NCBI GenBank assembly: GCA_023432805.1
Contig: JAEYUG010000007.1
Coordinates: 1 to 59,901 of the forward strand
Direction of reading: 5' to 3'
Origin: Bacteroidota bacterium
GTDB lineage: Bacteria > Bacteroidota > Ignavibacteria > SZUA-365
Length of the DNA stretch: 59,901 nucleotides
Position 1 is the first letter of the stretch. Every line of letters starts with the position of its first letter. Positions 46,751-54,495 of this stretch are shown here, in pieces. Both the position numbers and the translations under genes were made by a program. Under the pieces are notes generated by a model, which saw only the letters and a list, made by a program, of their open reading frames with translations, made no database searches and was not told the DNA's origin.

Positions 46751-49009
46751 ATGACGATGAACCTCGACATGATCGAGCGCGTCTACGCGAAGCTGCCGGC
46801 TGCGGTCGATGCTGCGCGTGCGCTGCTCGGTCGTCCCATGACCTACGCGGAAAAAGTACTCTACGCGCACCTGTGGGAAGCTCCCACAACCGTGTTCACA
46901 CGCGGCAAGGATTACGTCGACTTCGGTCCCGACCGCGTCGCCATGCAGGATGCCACCGCGCAGATGGCGCTGCTGCAGTTCATGAGCGCGGGCATCCCCC
47001 GCGTGGCCGTGCCCAGCACCGTGCACTGCGACCATCTCATCCTCGCCGAACACGGTGCCGCGCAGGATCTCGCCAGCTCGCTCGACACGAACCGCGAGGT
47101 CTTCGACTTTCTCGGCTCGGTGTCGCGCAAGTACGGCATCGGCTTCTGGAAACCCGGCGCGGGCATCATCCATCAGGTCGTCCTCGAAAACTACGCCTTC
47201 CCCGGCGGCATGATGATCGGCACGGATTCGCATACGCCCAATGCAGGCGGACTCGGCATGATCGCCATCGGCGTCGGCGGTGCCGATGCGGTCGACGTCA
47301 TGGCCGGCATGCCGTGGGAGCTCAAGTTCCCGAAACTCATCGGCGTGCGCCTCACCGGCGCGCTGAGCGGGTGGACTTCGCCGAAGGATGTGATCCTCAA
47401 GCTCGCCGGCATCCTCACCGTCAAGGGCGGCACCGGCGCCATCGTCGAGTATTTCGGAGATGGATGTCGGAATATCAGCGCCACGGGCAAGGGCACCATC
47501 TGCAATATGGGGGCGGAAATCGGCGCCACCACCTCGCTGTTCCCCTTCGATGCGAAGATGGCCGCCTATCTCCGCTCCACCGGTCGCGACGACGTGGCTT
47601 CCGCTGCGGAAGCCGTCGCAGCGCATCTCCAGGCGGATCCCGAGGTCGAGGCGCATCCGGACTCCTACTACGACCAGGTCATCCACATCGATCTCACCAC
47701 GCTCGAACCGCATGTGAACGGACCGTTCACCCCCGACCGCGCGTTTCCGATTTCGGCGTTCGCCGCGGCGGTGCGCGAGAACGGATGGCCCGAGGAACTG
47801 CGCGTGGCGATGATCGGCTCGTGCACGAACTCGAGCTATGAAGACATCGACCGCGTGGCGGCGGTGGCGCGGCAGGCGAAGGCGGCGGGACTCCGTGCGA
47901 AGTCGGACTTCCGCATCACACCGGGATCGGAGCAGGTGCGTGCGACGATCGAGCGCGACGGACAGCTCGCCGCGCTCGAGGATATCGGTGCCTCGGTGCT
48001 CGCCAATGCGTGCGGACCCTGCATCGGCCAGTGGAAGCGCCACGACGTGCAGAAGGGCGATCGCAACTCGATCATCACCTCGTTCAACCGCAACTTCACG
48101 GGACGCAACGATGGCAATCCCGACACCCACGCCTTCGTGGCGAGTCCCGAAACCGTCGCCGCGCTCGCCATCGCCGGCACGCTGACCTTCGACTTCACGA
48201 AGGAGACGCTCGTCAACGAGAAGGGCGAGACGGTGCTGCTCGCGCCGCCGACGGGCGACGAGCTTCCTGCAGCCGGATTCGTCCCCGACCCCGATGGCTT
48301 TGTTGCGCCGGCGGAGGACGGATCGACTGTCACGGTCACCATCGATGCCGACAGCCAACGCCTGCAGGCGCTTTCGCCGTTCGCCGCTCCCGTCGACGGA
48401 CAGTACGCGAACATGCCGGTGCTGCTCAAGGCACTCGGCAAGTGCACGACCGATCACATTTCGATGGCGGGTCCTTGGCTGCGTTTCCGCGGACATCTCG
48501 ACAACATTTCGAACAACATGTTCATCGGTGCAGTCAACGCGTTCAACGGCACGGTGAACAAGGTGAAGAACCAGCTCGACGGCGGCTATGACGAAGTGCC
48601 GAATGTGGCGCGCGCGTACAAGGCCGCGGGCATGGGCTGGGTCGTTGTCGGCGACGAGAACTATGGCGAAGGTTCGAGCCGCGAGCATGCGGCGATGGAG
48701 CCGCGGCATCTCGGCGGACGTGCGATCATCGTCAAGAGCTTCGCGCGCATCCACGAGACGAATCTCAAGAAGCAGGGCATGTTGCCGCTGACATTTGCGA
48801 ATGCGGCCGACTACGACAAGATTCTCGAAGACGACCGCATCACGGTGCACGTCGAGCAGCTCGCACCCGGTGCGCAGCTTCCGATGACAATCACGCACGC
48901 AGACGGCACGACCGACACGGTCATGCTTGCCCACACCATGAATGCGCAGCAGATCGAGTGGTGGATGGCCGGCAGCGCATTGAACCTCATCGCGGCGAAG
49001 TCGCGCTGA
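46751..49009 (+). CDS. acn: Aconitate hydratase, mitochondrial type
   Basis: 752 residues from the ATG at 46751, which has AAGGA seven bases upstream; the Met at 46733 is an alternative. It isomerises citrate to isocitrate in the TCA cycle. The cluster cysteines are in IGSCTNSSYED and ANACGPCIGQW, and the substrate-binding GTDSHTPNAGGLGMIAIGVGG and GEGSSREHAAMEPR are intact. Similarity is to the mitochondrial ACO2-like branch, as is usual in Bacteroidota, rather than to AcnB. A single-gene unit followed by a strong hairpin. Confidence 0.96.
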   Translation: MTMNLDMIERVYAKLPAAVDAARALLGRPMTYAEKVLYAHLWEAPTTVFTRGKDYVDFGPDRVAMQDATAQMALLQFMSAGIPRVAVPSTVHCDHLILAEHGAAQDLASSLDTNREVFDFLGSVSRKYGIGFWKPGAGIIHQVVLENYAFPGGMMIGTDSHTPNAGGLGMIAIGVGGADAVDVMAGMPWELKFPKLIGVRLTGALSGWTSPKDVILKLAGILTVKGGTGAIVEYFGDGCRNISATGKGTICNMGAEIGATTSLFPFDAKMAAYLRSTGRDDVASAAEAVAAHLQADPEVEAHPDSYYDQVIHIDLTTLEPHVNGPFTPDRAFPISAFAAAVRENGWPEELRVAMIGSCTNSSYEDIDRVAAVARQAKAAGLRAKSDFRITPGSEQVRATIERDGQLAALEDIGASVLANACGPCIGQWKRHDVQKGDRNSIITSFNRNFTGRNDGNPDTHAFVASPETVAALAIAGTLTFDFTKETLVNEKGETVLLAPPTGDELPAAGFVPDPDGFVAPAEDGSTVTVTIDADSQRLQALSPFAAPVDGQYANMPVLLKALGKCTTDHISMAGPWLRFRGHLDNISNNMFIGAVNAFNGTVNKVKNQLDGGYDEVPNVARAYKAAGMGWVVVGDENYGEGSSREHAAMEPRHLGGRAIIVKSFARIHETNLKKQGMLPLTFANAADYDKILEDDRITVHVEQLAPGAQLPMTITHADGTTDTVMLAHTMNAQQIEWWMAGSALNLIAAKSR

Positions 49010-49030
49010 GTTCGATCACTTCATTGCATA

Positions 49031-49058
49031 CACAAGGGCGGCCACGGCCGCCCTTGTG
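49031..49058 (+). terminator. Hairpin after aconitase
   Basis: Thirteen-base perfect stem CACAAGGGCGGCC / GGCCGCCCTTGTG with a two-base spacer (the real loop takes some inner pairs). It begins 22 bases past the stop. No T-run follows. Confidence 0.6.
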
Positions 49059-49065
49059 CGTGATG

Positions 49066-49142
49066 GGAGGACGGACGCCCTCGTCCGTCCAATGGACGGC
49101 GAGACGCCGTCCCCCCATTGGCGGCGAGACGCCGTCCGTCCG
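49066..49142. repeat. Repeat cluster of three hairpin units
   Basis: Unit 1: GGACGGACG, loop CCCT, CGTCCGTCC (49069-49090). Unit 2: GGACGGCG, loop AGA, CGCCGTCC (49094-49112). Unit 3: GGCGGCG, loop AGA, CGCCGTCC (49120-49137). Units 2 and 3 differ from unit 1 in stem and loop but keep self-complementarity. Confidence 0.8.
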
Positions 49143-49155
49143 TTGAGATCCATCA

Positions 49156-49206
49156 TTGACGGGAGTTCAGTGGGTATAGGGTGGACGAAGACGTCCACCG
49201 ACCAGT
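49156..49206. repeat. Long-form repeat element
   Basis: TTGACG, then GTTCAGTGGGTATAG, then palindrome GGTGGACG (49180-49187), AAGA, CGTCCACC (49192-49199), then GACCAGTCC. It closely follows the element at 24724 and ends at the stop of the antiporter gene. Confidence 0.75.
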
Positions 49207-49208
49207 CC

Positions 49209-50909
49209 CTACCCCACGTGCTCGCTTCGGATGAGTGCGAGCAGCTCGGTGTAGTTCGAAATCGCGAGCGCCTTTTCTCGCACATCCTCGCGCCCGAAGG
49301 TGCGGGCGATGTCTGCGAGCAGCTCGAGCTGTGCGACGTCATCATCAGCCGGCGTGATCAGCAGAAAGATCAATCGCGCCGGCACGCCGTCGGGTGCATC
49401 GAAATCGATGCCGTCGCGCGACATGCCGATGGCGACGTAGGGCGCGGGGAGTCCCTCGATGCGTGCATGCGGCACGGCGAGACCGTTTCCGAGACCCGTT
49501 GCCATGATTTGCTCGCGCTTCCACACCTCTGCGGCGATGCGCTCTGCGGCGATCGGCGCCCCCAGCGCGAGTCCCCGTGCGAGCGCCGCGATGGCTTCCT
49601 CTCTGTCGCGGGCGGCGAGCACCGGCTGAAACGCCTTCGAGACGAGCACGTCAATGAGCCGGCGCGGTTTCTTCCTCTTCAGGATCCTTTCCATGAGCGG
49701 ACCGCTCATCATCGAGGTCACCAGTGCCATGACCACAAGTGCGACGAACATGCGCTCGCGGATCACGCCTGCCTGCAGGGCGAGGAGACCGAGAATGATT
49801 TCCATGGCGCCGCGGGCATTCATGCCGAAGCCGACGGCCCAGGCCTCGCGCGGCGCGAGTCCGCTGAGTCGCCCGCCGATGCCGCATCCGAGCACCTTGC
49901 CGGCGGTGGCGACGACGAGCACGATGGCGACGAGACCGAGGTCGAAGTTTGCAGCGAAGTTGACCTTGAGGCCGATGCTTGCAAAGAAGAGCGGGGCGAA
50001 GATGAACGAGACGAAGCGGTCGATGATGGCGCGGGTCTGCTCGCGCAGGTGGGGCGAGTCGCCGAGGGCGATGCCGACGAGGAACGATCCGAAGATGGCG
50101 TGGATGCCGATCGACTCGGTGTACGCCGCGCCGGCCAGCGCGAGCGAGAGCGCGAAGGCGAGCACGCCGCCGGGCCAGCTTGTGTGCGCCTGCAACCAGG
50201 GGAGGATGCGGTTGATGAGCCAGCGTCCGATCGTGAGGGCGAAGACGGCGAAGAGCAAAGTCATCCAAATGGTGGTGCCGACCGAGGGACCGTGCGAGGC
50301 GGCGCTTGCGCCCATCATGCCGAGGATGATGGCAAAGATGATCCAGCCCACGAGGTCGTTGAAGATCGCGGCGGCAACGACCAGCATGCCGAGGTCGCTG
50401 CGGTAGAGTCCCATGTCCATCAGCGTCTTCGCGATCACGGGCAGCGCCGAGATCGAGAGCGCGGTGGCGAAGAAGAGCGCGTAGATATGTTCGTCCTGCC
50501 CCGGTTCGTGGCCGATGAGCGAAGGCAGGTACCAGGCGATGCCGTATCCAATGGCGAAGGGGATGACCATGCCGGCGATGCTGACATTGATGGCGGCGCG
50601 GCCCTGGCGCCAGACGGTCGAGAGATCGACCTCCATGCCGGCGACGAGCAGGAAGAGGGTGATGGCGAGGGTGGTGAGACCGTCCTGCGCGAGGGCGAGG
50701 GGTCCGGTGGTTGGAAAGAGTGCAAGGGTGATGCCTGGGGCGATGGTGCCGAGCACTGTAGGACCCAGCACGATGCCGGCGATGATTTCACCGAGCACTG
50801 CGGGCTGGTTGAGGCGGCGGGCGAGTTCTCCGAAGATGCGCGCGATGCCCAGCAGCACGCTGAGCGAGAGCAGGAAGATGGTGACTTCCGATGCGGTGAG
50901 TCTGTCCAT
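49209..50909 (-). CDS. CPA2-type cation:proton antiporter fused to a PTS EIIA domain
   Basis: 566 residues from the ATG at 50909, which overlaps the upstream stop (TGATG). Residues 1-400 contain about 12 membrane helices of a Na+(K+)/H+ exchanger. Residues 415-566 form a fructose/nitrogen-type EIIA domain with the phosphorylatable His in VPHAR. Transport is probably gated by PTS phosphorylation or by the fused domain acting as a sensor. It is third in an operon with an aminotransferase and a universal stress protein. The ion is not determined. Confidence 0.88.
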   Translation of the reverse strand: MDRLTASEVTIFLLSLSVLLGIARIFGELARRLNQPAVLGEIIAGIVLGPTVLGTIAPGITLALFPTTGPLALAQDGLTTLAITLFLLVAGMEVDLSTVWRQGRAAINVSIAGMVIPFAIGYGIAWYLPSLIGHEPGQDEHIYALFFATALSISALPVIAKTLMDMGLYRSDLGMLVVAAAIFNDLVGWIIFAIILGMMGASAASHGPSVGTTIWMTLLFAVFALTIGRWLINRILPWLQAHTSWPGGVLAFALSLALAGAAYTESIGIHAIFGSFLVGIALGDSPHLREQTRAIIDRFVSFIFAPLFFASIGLKVNFAANFDLGLVAIVLVVATAGKVLGCGIGGRLSGLAPREAWAVGFGMNARGAMEIILGLLALQAGVIRERMFVALVVMALVTSMMSGPLMERILKRKKPRRLIDVLVSKAFQPVLAARDREEAIAALARGLALGAPIAAERIAAEVWKREQIMATGLGNGLAVPHARIEGLPAPYVAIGMSRDGIDFDAPDGVPARLIFLLITPADDDVAQLELLADIARTFGREDVREKALAISNYTELLALIRSEHVG

Positions 50910-51781
50910 CAATCCTCCCGCGCAGAGGTTGCGCCGCGCGGACGGTAGAGCATGCATGCGCAGGGCAGGTACTGCAGCGCGAACTCGACGTCGTGCGGGA
51001 AGATCTTGTCCCACAGCCCCAGCTTCCGCACGGGGGTCGGAAAGATCAGCAGGTCGGCGTGCACGCGACGCGCGTAGCCCACGCACTCGAATCCCTTTCT
51101 GCCATGCAGGCAGGCACGGCGCAACGTGACACCCTCGAGATCGAACGTGTCGAGCCAGGTCACGAGGCGATACTCCTCCTCGGCATGCAGCGAGTCGAGC
51201 AGATGCTCCTCGCCGCGGATGTCGAGTGTGCCCTCGAGTCCCTGCCGCAATCCCGCGAGTTCGTACTCGTAGACCACGTGCAATTCGGCCTTCTCGCGTC
51301 TGGTGAGATCGATCGCGAACAGCAGTGCCTCGCGCGAGCTGTCGTCGGGATCGATGGTAATGACGATGGTGCGGAACGGCTCGGGCGGCAGGGTCGGCGA
51401 GGTCAGCAGCAGCACCGAGCAGGGTGCCTTCCGTGCGATCTTGCGCGCGATCGAGCCGACGTAATATTCGAGCGCGCCCTCCTTTTCGAGCGCGCCGGCC
51501 ACGACGAGGTCGACGTCGCGCTCCTCGGCCATGCGGCAGACGGTGCGTGAGGCGCCTGCGTCGACGATGTCGAGCTGCGCGCTGGTGATGCCGGCGGAGT
51601 CGAGCAGCCGCGTGAGGTCTGCGCGTGTGTCAGGCGTGTCGTCGCCCGCGTGCACATAGGCGACGCGTGCGTCGTACAGGGCGGCGATGCGGTGGGCTTC
51701 GGCGGCGACGGCCGCGGCGCGCGGCGACCGCGCGATGCTGGCCAGCACGTCTCGCAGCGGCGGCAGTGTGTTCTCGGGCAT
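50909..51781 (-). CDS. Tandem universal stress protein (UspA family)
   Basis: 290 residues from the ATG at 51781. Two Usp domains: about 20-140 (RIAALYDARVAYVHAG, with DVDLVVAGALEKEG, then YYVGSIARKIARKAPCSVLLL), and about 150-285, which is more divergent. The first domain has a degenerate G-x2-G-x9-G(S/T) nucleotide motif (GALEKEG, then GSIARK). It is translationally coupled to the cation antiporter, so it may sense or modulate antiporter activity. The in-frame extension to 51982 runs into the aminotransferase and was rejected. Confidence 0.85.
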   Translation of the reverse strand: MPENTLPPLRDVLASIARSPRAAAVAAEAHRIAALYDARVAYVHAGDDTPDTRADLTRLLDSAGITSAQLDIVDAGASRTVCRMAEERDVDLVVAGALEKEGALEYYVGSIARKIARKAPCSVLLLTSPTLPPEPFRTIVITIDPDDSSREALLFAIDLTRREKAELHVVYEYELAGLRQGLEGTLDIRGEEHLLDSLHAEEEYRLVTWLDTFDLEGVTLRRACLHGRKGFECVGYARRVHADLLIFPTPVRKLGLWDKIFPHDVEFALQYLPCACMLYRPRGATSARED

Positions 51782-51815
51782 GGGGACGACGACTGTGGTG
51801 AACGATCTCCGGAAG

Positions 51816-53105
51816 CTACGAAAGGCGGAGGAGTTGCGCCAGACGAGCGGCGCCGTCGCGCAGGTCGGCGGCGTCCGACAGCAGGCTCGCCACCAGATGC
51901 ACACCCGCACGGAAATCGAAGAAGTATCCCGGATGCAGGTGGATGCCGTGCCGCTCGAGCAGCATGAGGGCGAGGGATTCATCGAGTGGAGGAGAAGCGT
52001 TCCGGCTGCGAGCCCGGGCTACGTGCCCCCGCACCTCGGTCGCATCGTCGCCCGCGCCGGGGGAAGCTTCCGCTGCGACAAGGCGGCGTGCATGGTCGTC
52101 ATCGACGCGCAGTACCGCGTACCATCCCCCGTCGGCACGCAGGAGCTCGGCGCCGGCGTGCCCGGCGAACTGATCCCTCAGCACGGCCAGATTCTCGCGG
52201 CAGCGGGTGAGGATGGGCTGCTGCATCGCATCGGCGCGCGCAAGCAACGCGGGCACGGCCAGCTGCACCGGCGTCGAGACCGACAGGTAGGTGTCGGCGA
52301 TGAAGTCGAGCGCGTCAAGGGCGCGGGCGACAGCGGCGGCGGGACCTCGCGTGGCGATCCATCCGAACTTGAGCTGCGGCAGGGCGAGGATCTTCGAGAC
52401 GCCGTTCAGCGAAAACACGAGGGCGTCGCCATCGCGCGTTGCGGCGCTCGTGCGCACGGCGTCGTCGCGCAGCGGATAGTCGTGGAACACCTCGTCGACG
52501 ATGAGCGCGAGGTCGTGCTCGGCGCACCAGCGCTCGAGCAGCACGAGGTCGTCGGGGTGCAGGTACGAGCCGGTGGGATTGTCGGGCGAGACCGCGACCA
52601 CCGCGCGCGTGCGCGGCGAGCGTGCGGCCTCGAGCGAGGTTGCGTCGATGCGCCAGCCCTCCGTGGCGTTGTAGCGCAGGTTGTAGCGACCGAGGGCGAT
52701 GGACTGCAGTCCGGCCAGATACTCGATGAGGGGATAGCTCGGCTGCGGGACGAGGATCTCGTCTCCCGGCTCGGCCAGCAGCATGAAGAGGAAGGCATAG
52801 GCCTCGCTCGTGCTCGCCGTGCAGTGGATGCGCTCTGTGGGGAGTGTGATGCCGCGTGTCGCGTAGTACGCGGCGACAGCCGCCCGTGCCGGGGGAAGTC
52901 CCCTGGGATGCGGCTCGTAGTACGCCGCCTCCTCATGCACGAACGCTGCTGCAAGCTCGGCGGCGTCGATCGTGAATCCCGCGCGCGTGGGATTCGAGGT
53001 CGTCAGGTCGAGCACCGGCAGTCCGGCCGCACGCCGCGCATCGAGTGCGCGGGCGAGCGGTGCGGGCGTGAGATCCGCCGGAATGCGGGCGCTGAAGGTC
53101 GGCAC
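51816..53105 (-). CDS. Class I/II PLP-dependent aminotransferase
   Basis: 429 residues. Fold type I: substrate segment LTTSNPTRAGF, VSPDNPTGSYL, VDEVFHDYPL and the PLP lysine in SLNGVSKILALPQLKFGW. It groups by motif with alanine/aspartate-like aminotransferases. An extra, poorly conserved stretch of about 30 residues (around ASPGAGDDATEVRG) appears near the C-terminus. Amino donor unknown. It leads the operon with the stress protein and antiporter, 34 bases upstream. Confidence 0.88.
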   Translation of the reverse strand: MPTFSARIPADLTPAPLARALDARRAAGLPVLDLTTSNPTRAGFTIDAAELAAAFVHEEAAYYEPHPRGLPPARAAVAAYYATRGITLPTERIHCTASTSEAYAFLFMLLAEPGDEILVPQPSYPLIEYLAGLQSIALGRYNLRYNATEGWRIDATSLEAARSPRTRAVVAVSPDNPTGSYLHPDDLVLLERWCAEHDLALIVDEVFHDYPLRDDAVRTSAATRDGDALVFSLNGVSKILALPQLKFGWIATRGPAAAVARALDALDFIADTYLSVSTPVQLAVPALLARADAMQQPILTRCRENLAVLRDQFAGHAGAELLRADGGWYAVLRVDDDHARRLVAAEASPGAGDDATEVRGHVARARSRNASPPLDESLALMLLERHGIHLHPGYFFDFRAGVHLVASLLSDAADLRDGAARLAQLLRLS

Positions 53106-53136
53106 GAAGTATCGGAGGTATCGGTCTGAAATCAGA

Positions 53137-53157
53137 GAGCCGGAGAAACTCCGGCTC
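53137..53157 (-). terminator. Terminator after the bacterioferritin gene
   Basis: Nine-base stem GAGCCGGAG / CTCCGGCTC with a three-base loop; 30 bases past the stop on the minus strand, followed by TCTGATTTC. Confidence 0.7.
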
Positions 53158-53187
53158 AGTGTGTCGTGGGGAATGTGAGCAGGGACC

Positions 53188-53688
53188 TCAGGCAGTCGGT
53201 GGTGCGCCAGCCGCCGTCGCCTTGCTGCGTTCGATCGTTTGAAGGACGAGGTAGTTCTCGCCGTACTTCTTCAGGTTCGAGAGTTCCATGTCGAACTGCG
53301 AGAAGTGGCGTTCTTCATCCAGCACCAGTTCTTCGAAGATCTTGCGTGAGGCGGAGTCGGCATTGGCCGAGCATTCGTTTGCCCAGAGATTGTAGTCGCG
53401 CACGCTGCCCGACTCCATGTCGCAGGCCATCTGCAGCATGGCGGCGACGTCCAGCACCGGCTTGGTGGCTTCGGCGACTTCCATGACGACGTCGCCCTTC
53501 AGGAAGAGGATGCGTTCGGCGAGCTTCTCGACGTGCATCATCTCCTCGATGGCCGTGCGCTTGAACAGCGCCGACAGTAGGTCGTAGCCCTGGTCGTCGC
53601 AGTGAAAGTGGAAGTACATGTACTGGTGCACGGCGGCGAGTTCGTCGGCCGCGGCCTTGTTCAGCAGTTCGATGCTCTTTTCATGCAT
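53188..53688 (-). CDS. bfr: Bacterioferritin
   Basis: 166 residues, four-helix ferritin-like. Iron ligands visible: Glu16 in the first helix, Glu49 and His52 in IEEMMH, and the later Glu/His in LDEERHFSQFD. Met50 aligns with the haem-ligating Met52 of E. coli bacterioferritin (IDEMKH), so haem binding is plausible. It stores iron and detoxifies peroxide. A single-gene unit with its own terminator. A DPS or ferritin assignment is less likely because of the Bfr-like Met and length. Confidence 0.87.
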   Translation of the reverse strand: MHEKSIELLNKAAADELAAVHQYMYFHFHCDDQGYDLLSALFKRTAIEEMMHVEKLAERILFLKGDVVMEVAEATKPVLDVAAMLQMACDMESGSVRDYNLWANECSANADSASRKIFEELVLDEERHFSQFDMELSNLKKYGENYLVLQTIERSKATAAGAPPTA

Positions 53689-53760
53689 GTGCGTGGTCTC
53701 CGTATGCGGGAATGGGTTTCGCAGATTCAGACCGCAATCTACGAAATTCCCACAACGGCA

Positions 53761-54057
53761 TCATCGCGCCGGTTCTGCCTGAAGTCGAAGACCCAGTGCG
53801 GCGATGACCTTGAGGATTGTTGAGAAATCCGGATTTCGGTCACCGGATAGAGCCTTGTACAGGCTCTCGCGTGAAAGTCCCGTCTCGCGGGCGATCTGCG
53901 TCATGCCTCGGGCGCGGGCGATGTCGCCGAGTGCGCGTGCGATGATTGCGGCATCATTGCCTGCTTCATCGATGGTGGCCTGCAGGTATGCGGCCATCTC
54001 TTCGGGGATGCGCAGATGTTCTGCAACATCATAGGGACTGGTGTGGAGTCGTGTCAT
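53761..54057 (-). CDS. HigA-type antitoxin (probable addiction module antidote)
   Basis: 98 residues, helix-turn-helix with MTQIARETGLSRESLYKALS (about 52-71) and the family ending ILKVIAALGLRLQ. It normally binds a RelE/HigB-like toxin encoded immediately upstream and represses the pair. The ATG at 54055-54057 overlaps the original toxin stop (ATGA). It remains intact while the toxin frame is interrupted. Confidence 0.85.
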   Translation of the reverse strand: MTRLHTSPYDVAEHLRIPEEMAAYLQATIDEAGNDAAIIARALGDIARARGMTQIARETGLSRESLYKALSGDRNPDFSTILKVIAALGLRLQAEPAR

Positions 54058-54356
54058 TGTACTTCCAGAAACTGTGCTGCGAGTTCGTGCGCCTTTCGGA
54101 TGTCGTCTGCTTGGGTCCGCTTGCTCCCACCGCAGAGGAGTAGGATGAGTCGGCTTCCGTGCTGAAGCTAGTACACACGGTATCCGGGACCGGTGTCGAT
54201 GCGAAGTTCGGAAACGCCTTGACCTACCGGGCGAACATCACCCGCGTTTCCGTTTCGCAGCCGTTCGATGCGAACAAGAATGCGTGCTCGCGCTTGCAGG
54301 TCACGGAGAGCATCTATCCAGTGCGCAAACTGGGCTGTCTTGATCACTTCATACAT
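54054..54356 (-). pseudogene. RelE/HigB-like toxin (COG3657) interrupted by an amber codon
   Basis: The full frame is 100 codons from the ATG at 54356, the usual size for this toxin family, but codon 63 is TAG (54168-54170). The 62-residue product ends GPGYRVY. Beyond the stop the same frame continues LQHGSRLILLLCGG and QADDIRKAHELA, matching the family C-terminus, to a TGA overlapping the antitoxin start. A Tyr codon changed to TAG by one base would explain it. The toxin is probably inactive. Confidence 0.85.
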
Positions 54357-54407
54357 GGACCAATGTAGCCATCAGGCTACACCATGTCAAGGGGGTTGCG
54401 AACGGTC

Positions 54408-54427
54408 GGTGGACGTCTCCGTCCACC
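54408..54427. repeat. Hairpin repeat element
   Basis: GGTGGACG, loop TCTC, CGTCCACC; flanked by AACGGTC and CCTCCTCTC, which match the reverse complement of the flanks seen at 24676 and 49156. Confidence 0.75.
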
Positions 54428-54432
54428 CTCCT

Positions 54433-54466
54433 CTCAAAAGCAACGGCGCCCGGGAAGGGGCGCCGT
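54433..54466 (-). terminator. Intrinsic terminator after nrdJ
   Basis: Nine-base stem ACGGCGCCC / GGGCGCCGT (54443-54466); on the minus strand it is followed by TGCTTTTGAG. It begins 30 bases after the nrdJ stop. Confidence 0.75.
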
Positions 54467-54495
54467 GTGTGTTGCTGTCAATGGTGGGTGCGAGG

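Noticed and set aside
46730..48934. 734-codon frame antisense to aconitase
   Set aside because: Shadow of a well-supported gene.
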